The notes beneath the pieces were generated by a model. That model searched no databases. It was not told the DNA's origin and was given only the letters and a program-made list of their open reading frames with translations. From Asterella californica (lineage: Eukaryota; Streptophyta; Marchantiopsida; Marchantiales; Aytoniaceae), in assembly GCA_036924285.1 (NCBI GenBank), contig JAYKYS010000004.1, positions 23,716,001 to 23,780,000 of the forward strand: a stretch of DNA of 64,000 nt, read 5' to 3'. Shown piece by piece: positions 1 through 11,545 of the stretch. Made by a program: the position numbers and the translations under genes. Position 1 is the stretch's first letter, and every line of letters begins with the position of its first letter.

Positions 1-690
1 AAAGATCGTACGTGGATTGGATTGTTGTGTTGGATGTGGCGAGAGAAATTGAACCACAAGGGGTCAATTTACGATATTTCTTCAATTATTGCTGCCAACA
101 TCGTTCTTCTTGAAGAAAACTCAAAACTGTTTGTTAGAGTGTCATTCAGCTTAAGGTAGTTAGATTATCTACGGCAATAGACGGATCTCAGATCGAATGG
201 TCCGCTTGATCTATGTGAGCAATTTTAGCTCGCAAGGAGGAGGTTTTGGAGATTCGGTCACTTGTGATAAAAAACTCTGAGATATCTTGGCTGTCTGAAG
301 TCGGATCTCAAAGTTCTTGTAGCCAACAAAGTCATAAGAGAAGACCTTGTTGATATTTGGAAACTGTTTGGTTAAAGAGGAAAGTTATCAAATAGCTCCT
401 ATTTGATTTCTTTGTTACTATTTTGTCGTTTCGCACGTGTTAGAGTTCTAGTTGGTTATGTACGGCTTGTGGTAGCCAGCTCTTGCTAGAGACTTGTACA
501 TGGATGTGTTTTGGACCATGGTTAAGATTATGTGAAACTATTGCAAAGCTTATTGTTAGCAAATGGGTGTTTTCTTTGCTTTGAGTTTCGCTCTGATAGT
601 TTTAAGTTTAGACTTAGGTTTGTGGACTTGCTTCAAGAGGTTAGGTGCAGATTATAGATCACTTAGGCATGTTTATCAATCTTGTGTTCA
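1..690 (+). mobile_element. Ty3/gypsy LTR fragment (same family as element A)
   Basis: This stretch aligns by eye with the second half of the LTR at about 10,570-11,260. Shared landmarks in order are the 'gtacgtggatt' block, the 'aaggtagttagat' block, 'ggttatgtac...cttgtgg' and 'gcagattatagatc'. It starts mid-LTR at the window edge and similarity is lost near 690, before the expected LTR terminus. It is more diverged from the 9,677-11,427 LTR than the LTR at 1,667 is, so it probably belongs to an older or different insertion. It is non-coding. Confidence 0.7.
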
Positions 691-1666
691 TATAATCTAG
701 GTATAAGCTCTCAAACGATGATCTAATCCGTCGTCTCATTCTCAGTCTTGTCGTAGTCCTTGGGTCGTTCATAAGTCCATATGTCCAAGTCTAGACCGCA
801 ACACATCTTGGTACTGACCCAACCATCACCTCATACCCCCAGAGTATGTCCGCGGAATCCTGGGGTCAGGTGACTCGTCCTGGCCCATCCAAGCATCGAG
901 CGTCCCTCATATATACTTCTAGAGATCGGCGGTCCCGCCCTCCTCTTTGAACCTTGAAAATTATATCACAATCCGATCACAAGATCGGTCATAATTCTCA
1001 GCTCCAATAAAAATCCGAGGAGTTATACATATCAATAGAAAGCGCTTGCCGAGACTTTTTCCACTGATATATTACTCGTCTCGAGATCTTATGTGGAGCT
1101 CCGTCCATGACCTAAAACGTCTCTAGAGCTCCAATACTTAAGATTTTTCAGAGGAACCGTGGTCCGATGCCAGACTTGGACCCTGTGGTTCAGACCAGCG
1201 GCGGATCCACGTCTCGGTCTCCTTGTCTTGGATCTATGTTTTGATCATGTGTTTTGGTCAGTTTCTAGACTTGCACCCTCATGTTAACGTTCGTCCGGGA
1301 TATATGCCACGTCCTAGACCAAATGTTTCAACCTTGGTTCAGAGAACCACTTAGGGTTCTTTTGTTCTTAACTTCCCTACGAAGCCATTCATTCCTACTA
1401 GTAGTGTTCACAACCTAGCGCAAGTCCACCAGGGTTCTGTTGTTCGCGTCTACGTCCGATCTTGAGACTGAGGGTCTCGACATTCATCCCCACTTTGGAG
1501 GTTGATGTCCTCATCAACAATGATCTTTAAGTTAATGCCGAGTTCAAAATGGATAGCTAACCCTTTGACGTCAGAAATACATTCTGGTAGCTAACCCGCA
1601 ATGTTCACTTGACTTGAGTCTTAAGTCGTCGCTAAAACACTTAGAAAATTGCAACATTCATCTCGG
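691..1666. other. Unassigned stretch between two LTR fragments
   Basis: I see no convincing coding region. All frames are broken by stops at short intervals, and no retroelement motif or repeat of a neighbouring segment could be recognised. It may be the internal region of a decayed retroelement, because LTR-like sequence flanks both sides, but this is inference. Confidence 0.4.
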
Positions 1667-3239
1667 TGTCGTGTAATGGACCGGCTCCTACCTCAAATTC
1701 AGACTTCGATGCTTGTCGCTGCAAAGACACTCATGGGAAAAGTAAGCTAGGCCTCAGCTTACGGACTTTTGACACAATTTCGGATCTCCACTTGCATCGC
1801 ATCAGGTGATAGAGCTCTTTGTCAACACTCCATAGGCACTTCGTCTACTTCGTTTGGACGGCTAGTGGAGAAGTTACAAGACTCGAAAGATGGGGAAGAC
1901 AAGCTAAGCTCCAGCTTACGGGTTTTTGGCACAATTTCGGATCTTCACTTTCATCGCATCGATGGGTAGAGCTCGTTGTAAGCTTTCCATAAGCATCTTG
2001 TCTACTTCATTTGGACGTCTAGTGGAGAAGTTACGCGACTCGAAAGAAGAGGAAATCAAACTAGGTCATAGTTTATTCTACTGACTGGGTATTTGCGGCT
2101 CCAAGCGCTATACTAAGGACGCAAGGGGTCTGCTTCATCATTATTGAAGAAAATCTGTACATACAGAGACTAATGTAAGGGGCAACTTAAGGAGCCAGGT
2201 TGTTTCTACGATCTGTTGATGGACGGTATGAGGATTTGGGAAGTCCAACGCGCGCAAGGTGTCATTGGGTTCAGATCTGTGCAGCTACGCACTGGTTAAG
2301 ACGGTTCGGGAAGAGAAGGATCGGGGGTGTGTACTAGGGGAAATTGAGACGTAGGAGGGAGATTTGGAGGGTTTCAGTAATATGTGAAGGAGAGTTGGAT
2401 CGTTCGAACCGTTCCGGAGTCCAAACTTGCTGTCCTTGGATCCATCGGGGTCAGAACAACGAGTTCTTCAGGAAATTGAAGACGACACGAAGTTTCATCA
2501 GGCGGTTTAGGAGTTCTGAGTGAAATTGGCTCGCAGGGAAGCGCTTGCGTCAGATTTTTCATCACTTGCAACCTAAAATTGGGCTGTTCTTCGCGATCGG
2601 TGAGTCAAGCTCTTCGTTTTTGGTGCTTATGCAACCAGAGAGTCTTCATCTACGTACGTGGATTAGATTGTTGGTTTGGATGTTGTGAGCAAGTTTGAGT
2701 CGTAAGGAGTCGATTCATCACCTGCGATCTGAAATTGGGTTGTTCTTCTCGATCGGTGAGCCAAGCTCTTCGTTTTTTATGCCTATGCGACTAGGGAGTC
2801 TTCATCCACGCATAGGAGAAGACAGTACGTGGATTAGATGTTTGTTTGGATGTGGTGAGCAAGTTTGAGTCGCAGAGAGTCGATTTACGTCAGTTTTTTG
2901 TGTCATATGATCAAATTCCTTGCGTGGTTTTGCGAAGAGAACTCCAAACAACTTGTTTGGAGTCTCGTTGGATTCAAGGTAGTTAGATTTACCTATTAGA
3001 GAAGACGGATATCAGTTCAGACGATCCGTTTGTGTAGTGTGTGCGGTTTTAAGCTTAAGGGAGGAGTTTTTGAAGGTTCGATCACCTACGACCAAAAATT
3101 GGTGATATCCCGGTGTTGGGAGTCGGATCTGAGAGTCCTTGAGGTGATCGGAGTCATGGGAGAAGACCCTATCGACATCTGAAGTCCGTTTGACGAAAGA
3201 AAGAAGTTCTCAGATAGATCTTTTTTGATTCCTTTGCTA
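1667..3239 (+). mobile_element. 5' LTR of gypsy element A, 3' part displaced by an inversion
   Basis: It begins with TGTCGTG, as does the 3' LTR at 9,677, and the two stay alignable to about 3,239 ('attcctttgctag' against 'attccttcgctacgg' near 11,005). The remaining ~400 bp of the LTR lie inverted at 3,862-4,265. The LTR carries an internal tandem duplication of about 157 bp (units starting near 1,744 and 1,901). A second local duplication around 2,570-2,870 repeats the 'gatcggtgag(t/c)caagctcttcg' segment and is not doubled in the 3' LTR. The many differences between the two LTRs indicate an old insertion. Confidence 0.8.
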
Positions 3240-4265
3240 GCTTCTCTTTCAACTTCTCATATGCAGCCCGAAGAAATAACTCTGTCTTGTTGGACTGCAA
3301 CGTCAACTTCTCCATCCTAGTCAGTCGTGAAAACTGATTCTCAAACTCCCTGAGCAACTATGTAGCTTGTAAACTTTTCCTCGGTTGCTCAACCCACTCC
3401 AAGAATGACTTCTTGATGATCCGATCAAAGTTCTCCAAGAAATACTCATCCATCAAAGCACGAGCGAACGTCTCCCAATCCTTGATCTCTAGAGCTGCTG
3501 TCAACTCAAACGTCTCAATCATCTCATATTCTGATACCCGGTTCAGCTCCATCTCCTTCACATAATGTCTCACATATCTTGAGACATCTCTCTCATCAAA
3601 CTGATCAATCTTGTTGACCACCGCTTGAAGCGCATTGGTTGCCAAAGCTTCCTTCCGCTCATCGGACTGTTGCTGCCGCAAGAACATCATGAAAGCTTGA
3701 AACATCGATGCAGTCGTCGGATTCAACTACACCTTTGGCAATCCATCCGAACTAGTAGTTCCGTTCTCGTCTCCGCTCATGATTGTCAATCTCTTCTTCA
3801 AGGTTCAAACATAGAAGAAATCTCCACCCAGACCTTCACGTCGAGTTCACCACCATTATAATGTTGGATATTGCGTGAAAGATGTCCAGGAAAATGCGAG
3901 GTTCCTGACTGTGGAGATGTAGTGTGCTGAACAGAAACAAGAAAGAGACAAACACGTACGAAAATGAACGTCGCAATATATACCAACTCTCAATGTACAT
4001 ACACTGCCGATTTCTTTCTCCTTAAGAACACAAAACTGAGAAACAGACCAGAGTAGTCTATAATCTACTTCAAAGCCCCTAAAACGAACCCTTGAATCTC
4101 AACCCTGATCCAAAACCACCGAAGAAACTTCTCTTTGCTAACAAAAAGAGCTACACCAGCATCACACGATTCAAACCCAAGTCCAAACAGCATCCATGTA
4201 CAATCTCTTAGCTAAAGCTAGCTATCACAAGTACTTTACCAACCAGATCTCTAACGAACTCCAAA
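3240..4265 (-). mobile_element. Inverted segment of element A: LTR 3' end plus gag start
   Basis: Read on the minus strand, 4,265 to 3,862 matches the last ~400 bp of the 3' LTR (11,018-11,427), ending at the LTR terminus (TG on the plus strand at 3,862). It is followed by a leader and then by the start of gag (ATG at 3,726). The flanking DNA on both sides is element A in plus orientation. At the right junction, about 40 bp of LTR ('ggagttcgttagag...cttgtgg') are present in both orientations (about 4,205-4,264 and 4,268-4,307), forming a short inverted repeat around 4,265. Confidence 0.8.
3241..3726 (-). pseudogene. Ty3/gypsy gag, N-terminal part (in inverted segment)
   Basis: An uninterrupted 122-codon reading frame runs from 3,726 to 3,358 on the minus strand and, after a stop, continues to about 3,241. 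It is rich in charged and helical residues (FDERDVSRYVRHYVKEME, then WETFARALMDEYFLEN), as expected for a gypsy capsid N-terminal domain. It starts about 135 nt after the LTR terminus, where gag should start. The following coding sequence is found on the other strand from about 4,308, so the gene is physically split by the inversion. Assignment as gag rests on position and composition rather than on a diagnostic motif. Confidence 0.6.
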
Positions 4266-4307
4266 GGATCTGGAGTTCGTTAGAGGACTAGTTGGTTATG
4301 TACAACT

Positions 4308-5336
4308 TGTGGAGGATTGGGAGGAAGACGATGGCTTGACCAATAGTTGGAAGAAGGTTGAGGAAGTTGTTGGTCTGCTTACCAAAGGGGAGCGAAGACG
4401 AAAGAAGGTTCTTGTGAGGAGACTGACACCAACACCGACTGCTGTAACACTTGTTCTTGTGGTTTGATCAGTGGTTCCTGTTGCTAGACCGGTAGTACTA
4501 GTTGCTCCAGCTATTCCAGTTGTCCGGGTACTTATAGTGTCTCCGAAGAAGGATGATTCAAGCCTTGAGGAGATCATGCGTTGGATGCCAGACCTGCAGA
4601 TCAAGCTCACAAGATTGGAGGAGCAAGGGTCTACAAGCGGAGCAAAACCTGTTGGGAAGCAAGGTTAGATCCAACGATGTATCTGGTGCGATGGTACCGA
4701 TCACCCACGTAGAGATTGTAAGGAGTTCACTGATATCTTATAGCAAGGGGTGATCTTCTGGAAGGATGGGAAGGTAGCGCTGAAAGATATTGGTGCACTT
4801 CTTCAGACCAACTTTGGTAGAGGGGGGATGAAGAAGTTGGTTGAGGACCACCTATCAGCGCAAGTAGTTGCGATCGTGGAAGCTAGAACCTATGGCACAA
4901 GGGTTGAGGATCAAGCTGAGAGAGGTTTCAACGAGCAGGTTGAGCCAAGTGGATTATGGTCATCTGCCATCTCCATGAAACAGAAAGGGAAGATGACACA
5001 CGAGACATTATTGAGGACAGCTGCTACGATCAGAAGGGATACTGGATGAGAAGATCTGATAGAAGCTCTATCGGTGCATGCTTACATCGTCAAGAACCAA
5101 CACGAAGCGTTGTTGGAAGAGAAGAGAAGACGAGATTCAGAGAATGCAGGGGAAGGAACTTCTTCAAAGAGACAGACTTGAGGAGAGAAGGTTCATCAAG
5201 AGCTTCGGGATGCAGGAGCTCAAGATCTACCGATGGATGATGCTTCTTCTCCATCGAAAGAGAGAGCAAAGGAGTTTCAGAAGGAGAAGGATAAGCAGGC
5301 TACAAACTACAGTCAGACACAGAGGCTTCAACAGAC
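4308..5336 (+). pseudogene. Ty3/gypsy gag C-terminal part with CCHC zinc knuckle
   Basis: The reading frame continues gag in plus orientation and is broken by several stops and frame changes. A zinc knuckle, CIWCDGTDHPRRDC (C-x2-C-x4-H-x4-C), is readable at 4,678-4,719; this motif binds the genomic RNA in gag nucleocapsids. Downstream is a charged linker, partly open (4,750-5,049), with in-frame stops near 4,668 and 4,740. The gene cannot make a complete product. Its neighbours are the protease at 5,337 and the inverted gag start at 3,726. Confidence 0.7.
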
Positions 5337-6125
5337 TTGAAGAGAGTCTTGGAAGATCGCATTTTGAATGCGAAGGTAGAGTTTACTTTGAGAGAAGTTT
5401 TGGACATTGCTAAGCGCGAGTTTCATGATGTCATCATCGACATCATCAAACAGAAGCGACAGATTACGGGTGAGACTGGTTTATCACATGCCTTAGGTAC
5501 TAAGATGTCTGTGGATGAGAAGAGAGAGCTTGCAAAGTGCAGTGTTTATTCTTCAGAGGAAGAAAGAGATCGAAGACGTAGGGTACATTTTGAGGATGAA
5601 GAGGAGGATGCGAAACAAAGCTCAAGTCATTACAGTCACAGTCACTGGGTTCGAGCTATGACGGAGACGTTGATGAGGATCGGAGACTTGGATGAGCCGG
5701 TTGTTGTTCTGATCGATCATGGATCAGAAGTCAACATCATGTCGAAAGAGTTGTACAAGAAAAAGAAGTGGTCGATCGGCACAGAGCATGGATGGGTCAT
5801 AAGAGCAGCCAACAACACAAGATGAGATCTGTATGGAGCTTGTCCAGACGTTAGAGTGCGCATAGGTGATGTTGCTATCGAGCAAAACTTCTTTGTTCAA
5901 GAAGCAACATCATACTCGCTCATTCTTGGCCAACCTTTCATCACAGCGACTCAAAGGGAGACAAGGGTACTAGACGACGGGTCTGCTTATGCTAGGATCC
6001 GAAGTCAAGATGGGACGAGAGCGGTACAATTCTTGACTATATCATCAAATCACGAGCGCAATCGAGATCATCTAAGAGAAAAACTGTTTCCAAGGATGAG
6101 TGAAGAGTTCAAGGATTTTCGTTGA
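5337..6125 (+). pseudogene. Ty3/gypsy aspartic protease region
   Basis: Two adjoining open stretches (5,337-5,825 and 5,856-6,125, same frame with a stop between) encode a retropepsin-like region. The active-site loop reads VVVLIDHGSEVNIMS, with DHG where DSG or DTG is usual. The C-terminal part, SLILGQPFI, is the typical 'ILGxPF' strand of retroviral-type proteases. The enzyme would process the gag-pol polyprotein. The substitution in the catalytic triplet and the stop at 5,823 suggest it is inactive. Confidence 0.75.
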
Positions 6126-6146
6126 GTACCACTATAGAGCGGGATT

Positions 6147-6684
6147 GTGTTGATTGCGCATGAGAAGGTACTCTCGCTTGAAGAAGAAAGTGTCTTTTGT
6201 GCAGGATTTGTTGGGTTTTCAGAGTGTGAGATTGCTATTTACAAGAAGATAGAAGAGCTGAGAAGAAAAGAACAAAAACATTTACGTGATGTTGAGTTGA
6301 TGTTGAAAGAGTTGGGTGAGCTAGAAAGGGATGAATGGATTTCTGGTGTTTATGAAGAGGATGGGTTGGAAGATCCTTTGCGAGAGATCATGTCTATTGG
6401 ATAGGAGTATGGATAAGGTTGTGTAGATACATTCTAGGGAGGTCTATTCGGTACTCGAGTCATTCCGTGCACCTGAGGTTCGAGTTGAGACGAAGTACAA
6501 GACAGTGGATAAGAAGATAAATCCAGTTGCTGGTCCTTTGCCGGATGATACTAACCAACAGATGGATCGAGCTTCAAGGGAGAAGAGTTTGAGAGATCCT
6601 GCGATGATAAGACATAAGTTCACGGAGAAGACCCTTGAAGAGCTGAAGATTTGATCTAATAGGTCTCTTCTACCAGAAGAGAGG
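6147..6684 (+). pseudogene. gag-pol linker between protease and RT (element A)
   Basis: An 85-codon stretch (6,147-6,404) rich in E, K and R is followed by broken frames (DPAMIRHKF-like at about 6,597). It occupies the usual spacer between protease and reverse transcriptase in Ty3/gypsy polyproteins. No catalytic motif is visible. Confidence 0.55.
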
Positions 6685-7450
6685 ATGTGCTTCAAGGAGA
6701 TGCTTTCACGACATGAGAAAGCATTTGTCTTTAAGCCACATGAGATTGGGTGTGTAGACCCGTATGTTGTTATCCCGATGGTTATCTTCACGGTATCGCA
6801 TGTGTCATGGAACTTGAGACCAATTCTAGTACCGCGGGCTTACTTGCCTAAACTAGTGGAGTTGTTGAAAGAGAAGATGCGGATGAAGATCTTGGAGCCG
6901 TCGTTTGCACCGTATTCGAGCAGATGGTTTATAGTGCCTAAGAAGAATGGTTCGCTGCGGTTCATCCAAGAGATGCAACCAGTGAACGCAGTAGCAATCA
7001 GAAATGCTGAGGTGGGACCGATTGTGGATGAGTTTGCTGAAGCGTTTGCAGGAAGAGCAATTTACTCAATGGGATATTTTTACTCAGGGTATAATCAGTT
7101 TCAACTAGCGGAGGAGAGTAGAAGCTTCACGACAATGAGGACATCCTGGAGTAGGTTAGGATGTGTACCTTACCACAGGGAGCTACCAACTCGGTAGCAC
7201 ACATGATGAATAGGATGAATCGAGTTCTAAGGAACTTCATCCCTGAAAAGACAATGTCTTTCTTGGATGACATCCTCATCAAAAGATATATAGAAGATGA
7301 GAAGGATGAAGCGTTAGATCAGAAGAGGTGTCGGTGATATGTCATCAATCACATAGCAAACTATGAGAAGATCCTATCTCGACTTGAGGAAGTTCATCTC
7401 ACGCTGTCAGGTGCGAAGTCTACATTTTGGTTAGAGAAATTTTGATCGTT
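6685..7450 (+). pseudogene. Ty3/gypsy reverse transcriptase
   Basis: RT motifs appear in order: PYSSRWFIVPKKNGSLRFI (6,910-6,965), then IYSMGYFYSGYNQF near 7,060-7,100. There the usual catalytic Asp of the 'xxDLxSGYxQ' box is not clear. Next come TLPQGATNSVAHMMN and FLDDILIKR near 7,165-7,285, in another frame, containing the FLDD version of the YxDD active site. Frameshifts at about 7,150 and 7,320 and stops around 7,195 and 7,337 destroy the gene. The QGATNSVAHM and FLDD pattern is shared with the copy in element B. The enzyme would make cDNA from the element RNA. Confidence 0.8.
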
Positions 7451-8154
7451 GGTCATTTGTGTGGATCGTTTGGTCGGAAGCCAGACTCGAACAAAGTGGA
7501 TGCAATTGGGATGAAGGATGAAGGAGGTTTGCAACTCGTTGACAGAAGTAGGAAGATTTTTGGGTGCTTGTGTATTCTATCACATTTGGATTCCTCATTA
7601 TGCCATGTGACGAATCTATTATATGGGTTGTTGCGTAAAGGTCATAAGTTCAGATGGGAGGAAAAACATACTGATGCGGTGTAGAAGCTGAAGTCTTTAT
7701 TATCATCTCCTCCAGTTTTGAGAAGGATTGATTACAAGGGTGCTAGGCCGGTGGTTCTTATTGTAGATACAAGTCCGGTTGCAATTGGATGGGCAGTAAG
7801 ACAGGATGATGAGTATGGAGACAAGTTTGCGATTAGGTTCAGAGCGAAGGTGTTAAGTGCTCGATAACGTACATATCTGCAAGTGAAGAGAGAGCTATGG
7901 AGTATTGTTTCAGTCATGAAAATTGAGAAAGAGTATTTGATTGGAGCAGTAGTGGTGGTTGAAACTGATTGCTTGCCGTTGTTAGAGATGACCATGAATT
8001 GTTCAACTCCTGATATTGCGATGTTACGATGGATCGCATATATCAAGTCATTGAACTTGGAGTTTAGACATATCGCAGGGAAGGATAATCTGATGGCGGA
8101 TATGTTATCTCGAGCTCGATATGATGGGGAGGATGAGATGGTTGAAGACATGAG
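7451..8154 (+). pseudogene. Ty3/gypsy RT connection and RNase H
   Basis: The segment VNAT/NPLYxLLRKGHKF(R)W at about 7,600-7,660 is the RT thumb/connection. It is followed by RPVVLIVDTSPVAIGWAVRQDD (7,750-7,815), the first RNase H strand with its Asp, and ETDCLPLLEM near 7,965. HIAGKDNLMADMLSRA (8,060-8,115) is the conserved RNase H C-terminal motif. A stop at 7,865 and a frame change separate the two halves. RNase H would degrade the RNA strand of the RNA-DNA hybrid. Confidence 0.8.
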
Positions 8155-9589
8155 GTGGGTGCAGAGTTTTATTCGATTGCACAGACAAGAAAGGAAGATG
8201 AGTTATTTGTTGAAGGGTTGTATGATGATGATTTGCTTGATATCGGGAGATATCTTAGTACGATGATTAAGCAGACAGGTTGGACGGATGAGAGATTTCA
8301 AAGAGTTCGAAGGAAGGCCTACAACTTCATGTTGCAGGATGAGTTTCTTTGGAAGCGACCGAAGCATAAAGGTGGGGTACAGATACGAGTGATTTGCAAC
8401 AAAGAAAATCAGCAGAAGTTGCTCAAGGCATTCCATGAGAGTCTTTGGGCTAGACATCGAGGGATTTGGGCCGCTTTTACGAAGATGAAAGAGCGGTATT
8501 GGTGGAAAAACATGTACAAGGATATCGTATCTTTTGTGGAGTCTTGTTTGACACGTCAGATGTACTCAAACATTCGACATCGAGATGAATTACATCCGAC
8601 TAGTCCGTTGACAATCCACTTCAAGTGGGTTGTAGACTTGATGACTATGCCAATTATATTGTGGCAGATGAGATACTTAGTACTTGTTAGAGAAGATCTT
8701 TCAAATCAAGTTGAGGGTAGGGCGCTTCGAACAAAGACAACTGAAGGGGTATATAGATTTCTCTTGGAAGAGGTTGTTTGTCGATATGGATGTGTGGGAA
8801 AGATCATTGCAGATCGAGGAGAGTTAGATGCACATGAAGCTCGTGAATTCTTTGCAAGGTGTGAGGTGAGGTTGTCACTAACAACTGCTTACAATCCCGA
8901 AGGGAATGCCAAGAGTGAACGTGATCATCCGTTCATTGTGAAGTCTTTGGTGAAAGCCTGCAACAGAAGGGTGCGCGAGTGACCTCGACTCTTATCATTT
9001 GCGTTATGAGCAGATCGAACGACACACAGCTCGGTGACATGTTACATGCTAGTAGAACTCATCACAGGTCAGAAACCTATCATGCCGATTGAGAACACGT
9101 TTTGATACGGAGTGTGTTACCTTGGGAAGACGATATGACTAGGGAAGAGCTTCTTGTTATTCGAATTAGGCAAAGTTAGAAAGAAGACCTGAGGATATCC
9201 AAGCTGCTTTGGATAGACTACGAGAAGCACGGTTGAGGAACAAGGTCAGAATTGATCAACGACATTGTTTGAGACCTAAGGAAATCAAGGAAGGTGATTG
9301 GGTGTTAGTCTAAGACAACAGTCTAGACAACCAGCATAGTGCACTCCGGAAGTTTTCCAGGCTATGGTTTGGTCTGTATGTGGTGAAGAAGGTTCATGAC
9401 AATGCAACTTACATCCAACAAGAGTTGGACGGAACGAGCTTGAAGGTACCAGTGGCAAGTAAACGTGTCAAGATTTTCAAAAAGAGAGATGAAGAGGTCG
9501 ATCTAGCAAATATCTTGATGAAGTTTCAGTTTGAGGATGAGGATTATGCAGAAGACTTTGAAGATGAGATTGACTACGATGAGAAGTAG
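8155..9589 (+). pseudogene. Ty3/gypsy integrase and pol C-terminus
   Basis: The region starts with the zinc-binding domain (FHESLWARHRGIW, then WWKNMYKDIVSFVESC), where only one of the two expected cysteines is kept (CLTRQM). The catalytic core has D at WVVDLMT, D at IIADRGELDA and E at GNAKSERDH, in the order D-D-E. The frame is open from 8,155 to 8,982, then shifted and stopped. A tail, LDGTSLKVPVASKRVKIF, runs to the last stop at 9,589, and an acidic end (FEDEDYAEDFEDEI) closes pol. The homologous tail recurs in element B and at 59,509-59,673. The integrase would insert the cDNA; it is no longer functional. Confidence 0.8.
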
Positions 9590-9659
9590 GATGATATGAC
9601 GAGGTGGGTGTCGATCCACTCCTAGGTTGGTATCTTTGATGCATATCGGAGGATGCACA

Positions 9660-9676
9660 GGTTTAGTAGGGGTGGA
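9660..9676 (+). promoter_or_regulatory. Polypurine tract of gypsy element A
   Basis: The purine-rich stretch 'gtttagtaggggtgga' lies directly before the LTR start TGTCGTG. This is where plus-strand cDNA priming would occur. Similar tracts precede the LTR of element B (plus strand 'tccaccccct' after 12,944) and of the nested element at 59,720 ('cagaggcggtgga'). Confidence 0.6.
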
Positions 9677-11427
9677 TGTCGTGCAGTGGACCGGCTCCTA
9701 CTTGAAATTCAGACTTCGATGCTTGTCGCTTCAAAGACACTCATGGGAAAATCAAGCTAGGCCCCAGCTTATAGGCTTTTGGCACAATTTCAGATCTCCA
9801 CTTTCATCGCATCAGTGGATAGAGCTCTTTGTCAGCACTCCATAGGCACTTCGTCTACTTCGTTTGGACGCCTAGTGGAGAAGTACAAGACTCGAAAGAT
9901 GGGGAAGACAAGCTAGGCTCCAGCTTACAAGCTTTTGGCACAATTTTGGATCTTCACTTTCACCGCATCGATGAGTAAAGCTCATTGTCAGCATTCCATA
10001 GACATCTTGTCTATTCCTAGTTTATTCTGCTGACTGGGTATTTGCGGCTCCAAGCGCTATACTAAAGACACAAGGGGTTTGCTTCCTCATTATTGAAGAA
10101 ACATGTACGTACAAAGATTGACGGAAGGGGGTAGTTTAAGAGGCCAGCTTGTTTCTACAATCTGTCGATGGACGGTTTGAGGATTTGGGAAGTCCAATAC
10201 ATGCGCGCAAGGTGTCATTGGGTTCAGATCTGTGCAGGCTACGCACCGGTTAAAACGGTTTGGGAAGAGACGGATCAGGATAAGTACTGAGAGAAATTGA
10301 GATGTAGGAGAGGGATTTGAAGAGTTTCAGTAATCTGTGAAGGAGAGTTGGACCGTTCGAGCCGTTCCGAAGTCCAAACTTGCTGTCATTGTATCCATCG
10401 GGATCAGAACAACGAGTTCTTCAAGAAGTTTCATCGGGCAGTTTAGGAGTTCGCAAGGAAGCGCTTGCGTCAAGTTTTTCATCGCTTGCGACCTGAAATG
10501 GGGTTGTTCTTCGCGATTGGTGAGCCAAGCTCTTCGTTCGGTGCCTATGCGACCAAGAAGTCTTCATCTACGCATAAGAGAAGATAGTATGTGGATTAGA
10601 TTGTTGGTTTGGGTGTGGTGAGCGCAAGTTTGAGCCGTAGGAGTCGATTTACGTCAGTTTTTGTGTCATGTGATCAAATTGCTTACGTGGTATTGCGAGG
10701 GGAACTCCAAACAGTTTTTTTGGAGTCTCGTTGGGTTCAAGGTAGTTAGATCTACCTACCAGAAAAGACGGATATCAGTTCAGACGATCCGTTTGTGCTG
10801 TGTGTACGGTTTTAAGCAGCATGGAGAAGTTTTTAAAGGTTCGATCATCTACGGATCAAAAATCGATGATATCTCAGCTGTTGGGAATCGGATCTGATAG
10901 TCCTTGAGGTCAACGGAGTCAGGAAAGAAGACCCTATCGACATATGGAGTCCGTTTGGCGAAAGGAGAAAGTTCTTGTATAGGTCTTTTTTTATTCCTTC
11001 GCTACGGTTTTCATTCTTTGGAGTTCGTTAGAGATCTGGTTGGTTATGTACAGCTTGTGGTAGTTAGCTTTAGCTAAGAGCTTGTACATGGATGCTGTTT
11101 GGACTTGGGTTTGAATCGTGTGATGATGGTGCAGCTCTTTTTGTCAGCAAAGAGAAGTTTTTCCTGCTTTGAGCTACGCTTCGGTGGTTTTGGGTCAAGG
11201 GTTCGTTTTAGGGGCTTTGAAGCAGATTATAGATCGCTCTGGTCTATTTCTCAGTTTTGTGTTCTTAAGGAGAAAGAACCGGCAGTGTATGTACATTGAG
11301 AGTTGGTATATATTGCGACGTTTATTTTCGTGCGTGTTTGTCTCTTTCTTGTCTTTGTTCAGCACACTACATCTCCACAACCAGGAACCTCATATTTTCC
11401 TGGACATCCTTCATGTAATATTCGACA
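9677..11427 (+). mobile_element. 3' LTR of gypsy element A (about 1.75 kb)
   Basis: It starts TGTCGTGCAGTGG and ends TTCGACA, so it has TG...CA ends. Most of it is alignable with 1,667-3,239 plus the inverted 3,862-4,265, which fixes both ends. It also contains the ~157-bp tandem duplication (units near 9,753 and 9,910). The sequence after it (TGATA) does not match the five bases before 1,667 (CTCGG), so no target-site duplication is seen. Short reading frames inside it are not coding. Confidence 0.8.
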
Positions 11428-11545
11428 TGATAACGGAAAACCTAACATTTTTACCATCCTTAAACAAAACCAGTTGACAATTTCTAAACATTATACTTAA
11501 GACCCTAACTTGCTAATTTATAAGTATTCACACCTACTTACGGGG
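11428..11545. other. Short spacer between two opposed gypsy elements
   Basis: About 118 bp of A/T-rich sequence without a recognised feature separates the 3' terminus of the element A LTR from the truncated LTR of element B. It may be a remnant of the original target DNA or of internal element sequence. Confidence 0.4.

Noticed and set aside
1662..11432. Target-site duplication for gypsy element A
   Set aside because: CTCGG before the 5' LTR and TGATA after the 3' LTR do not match.
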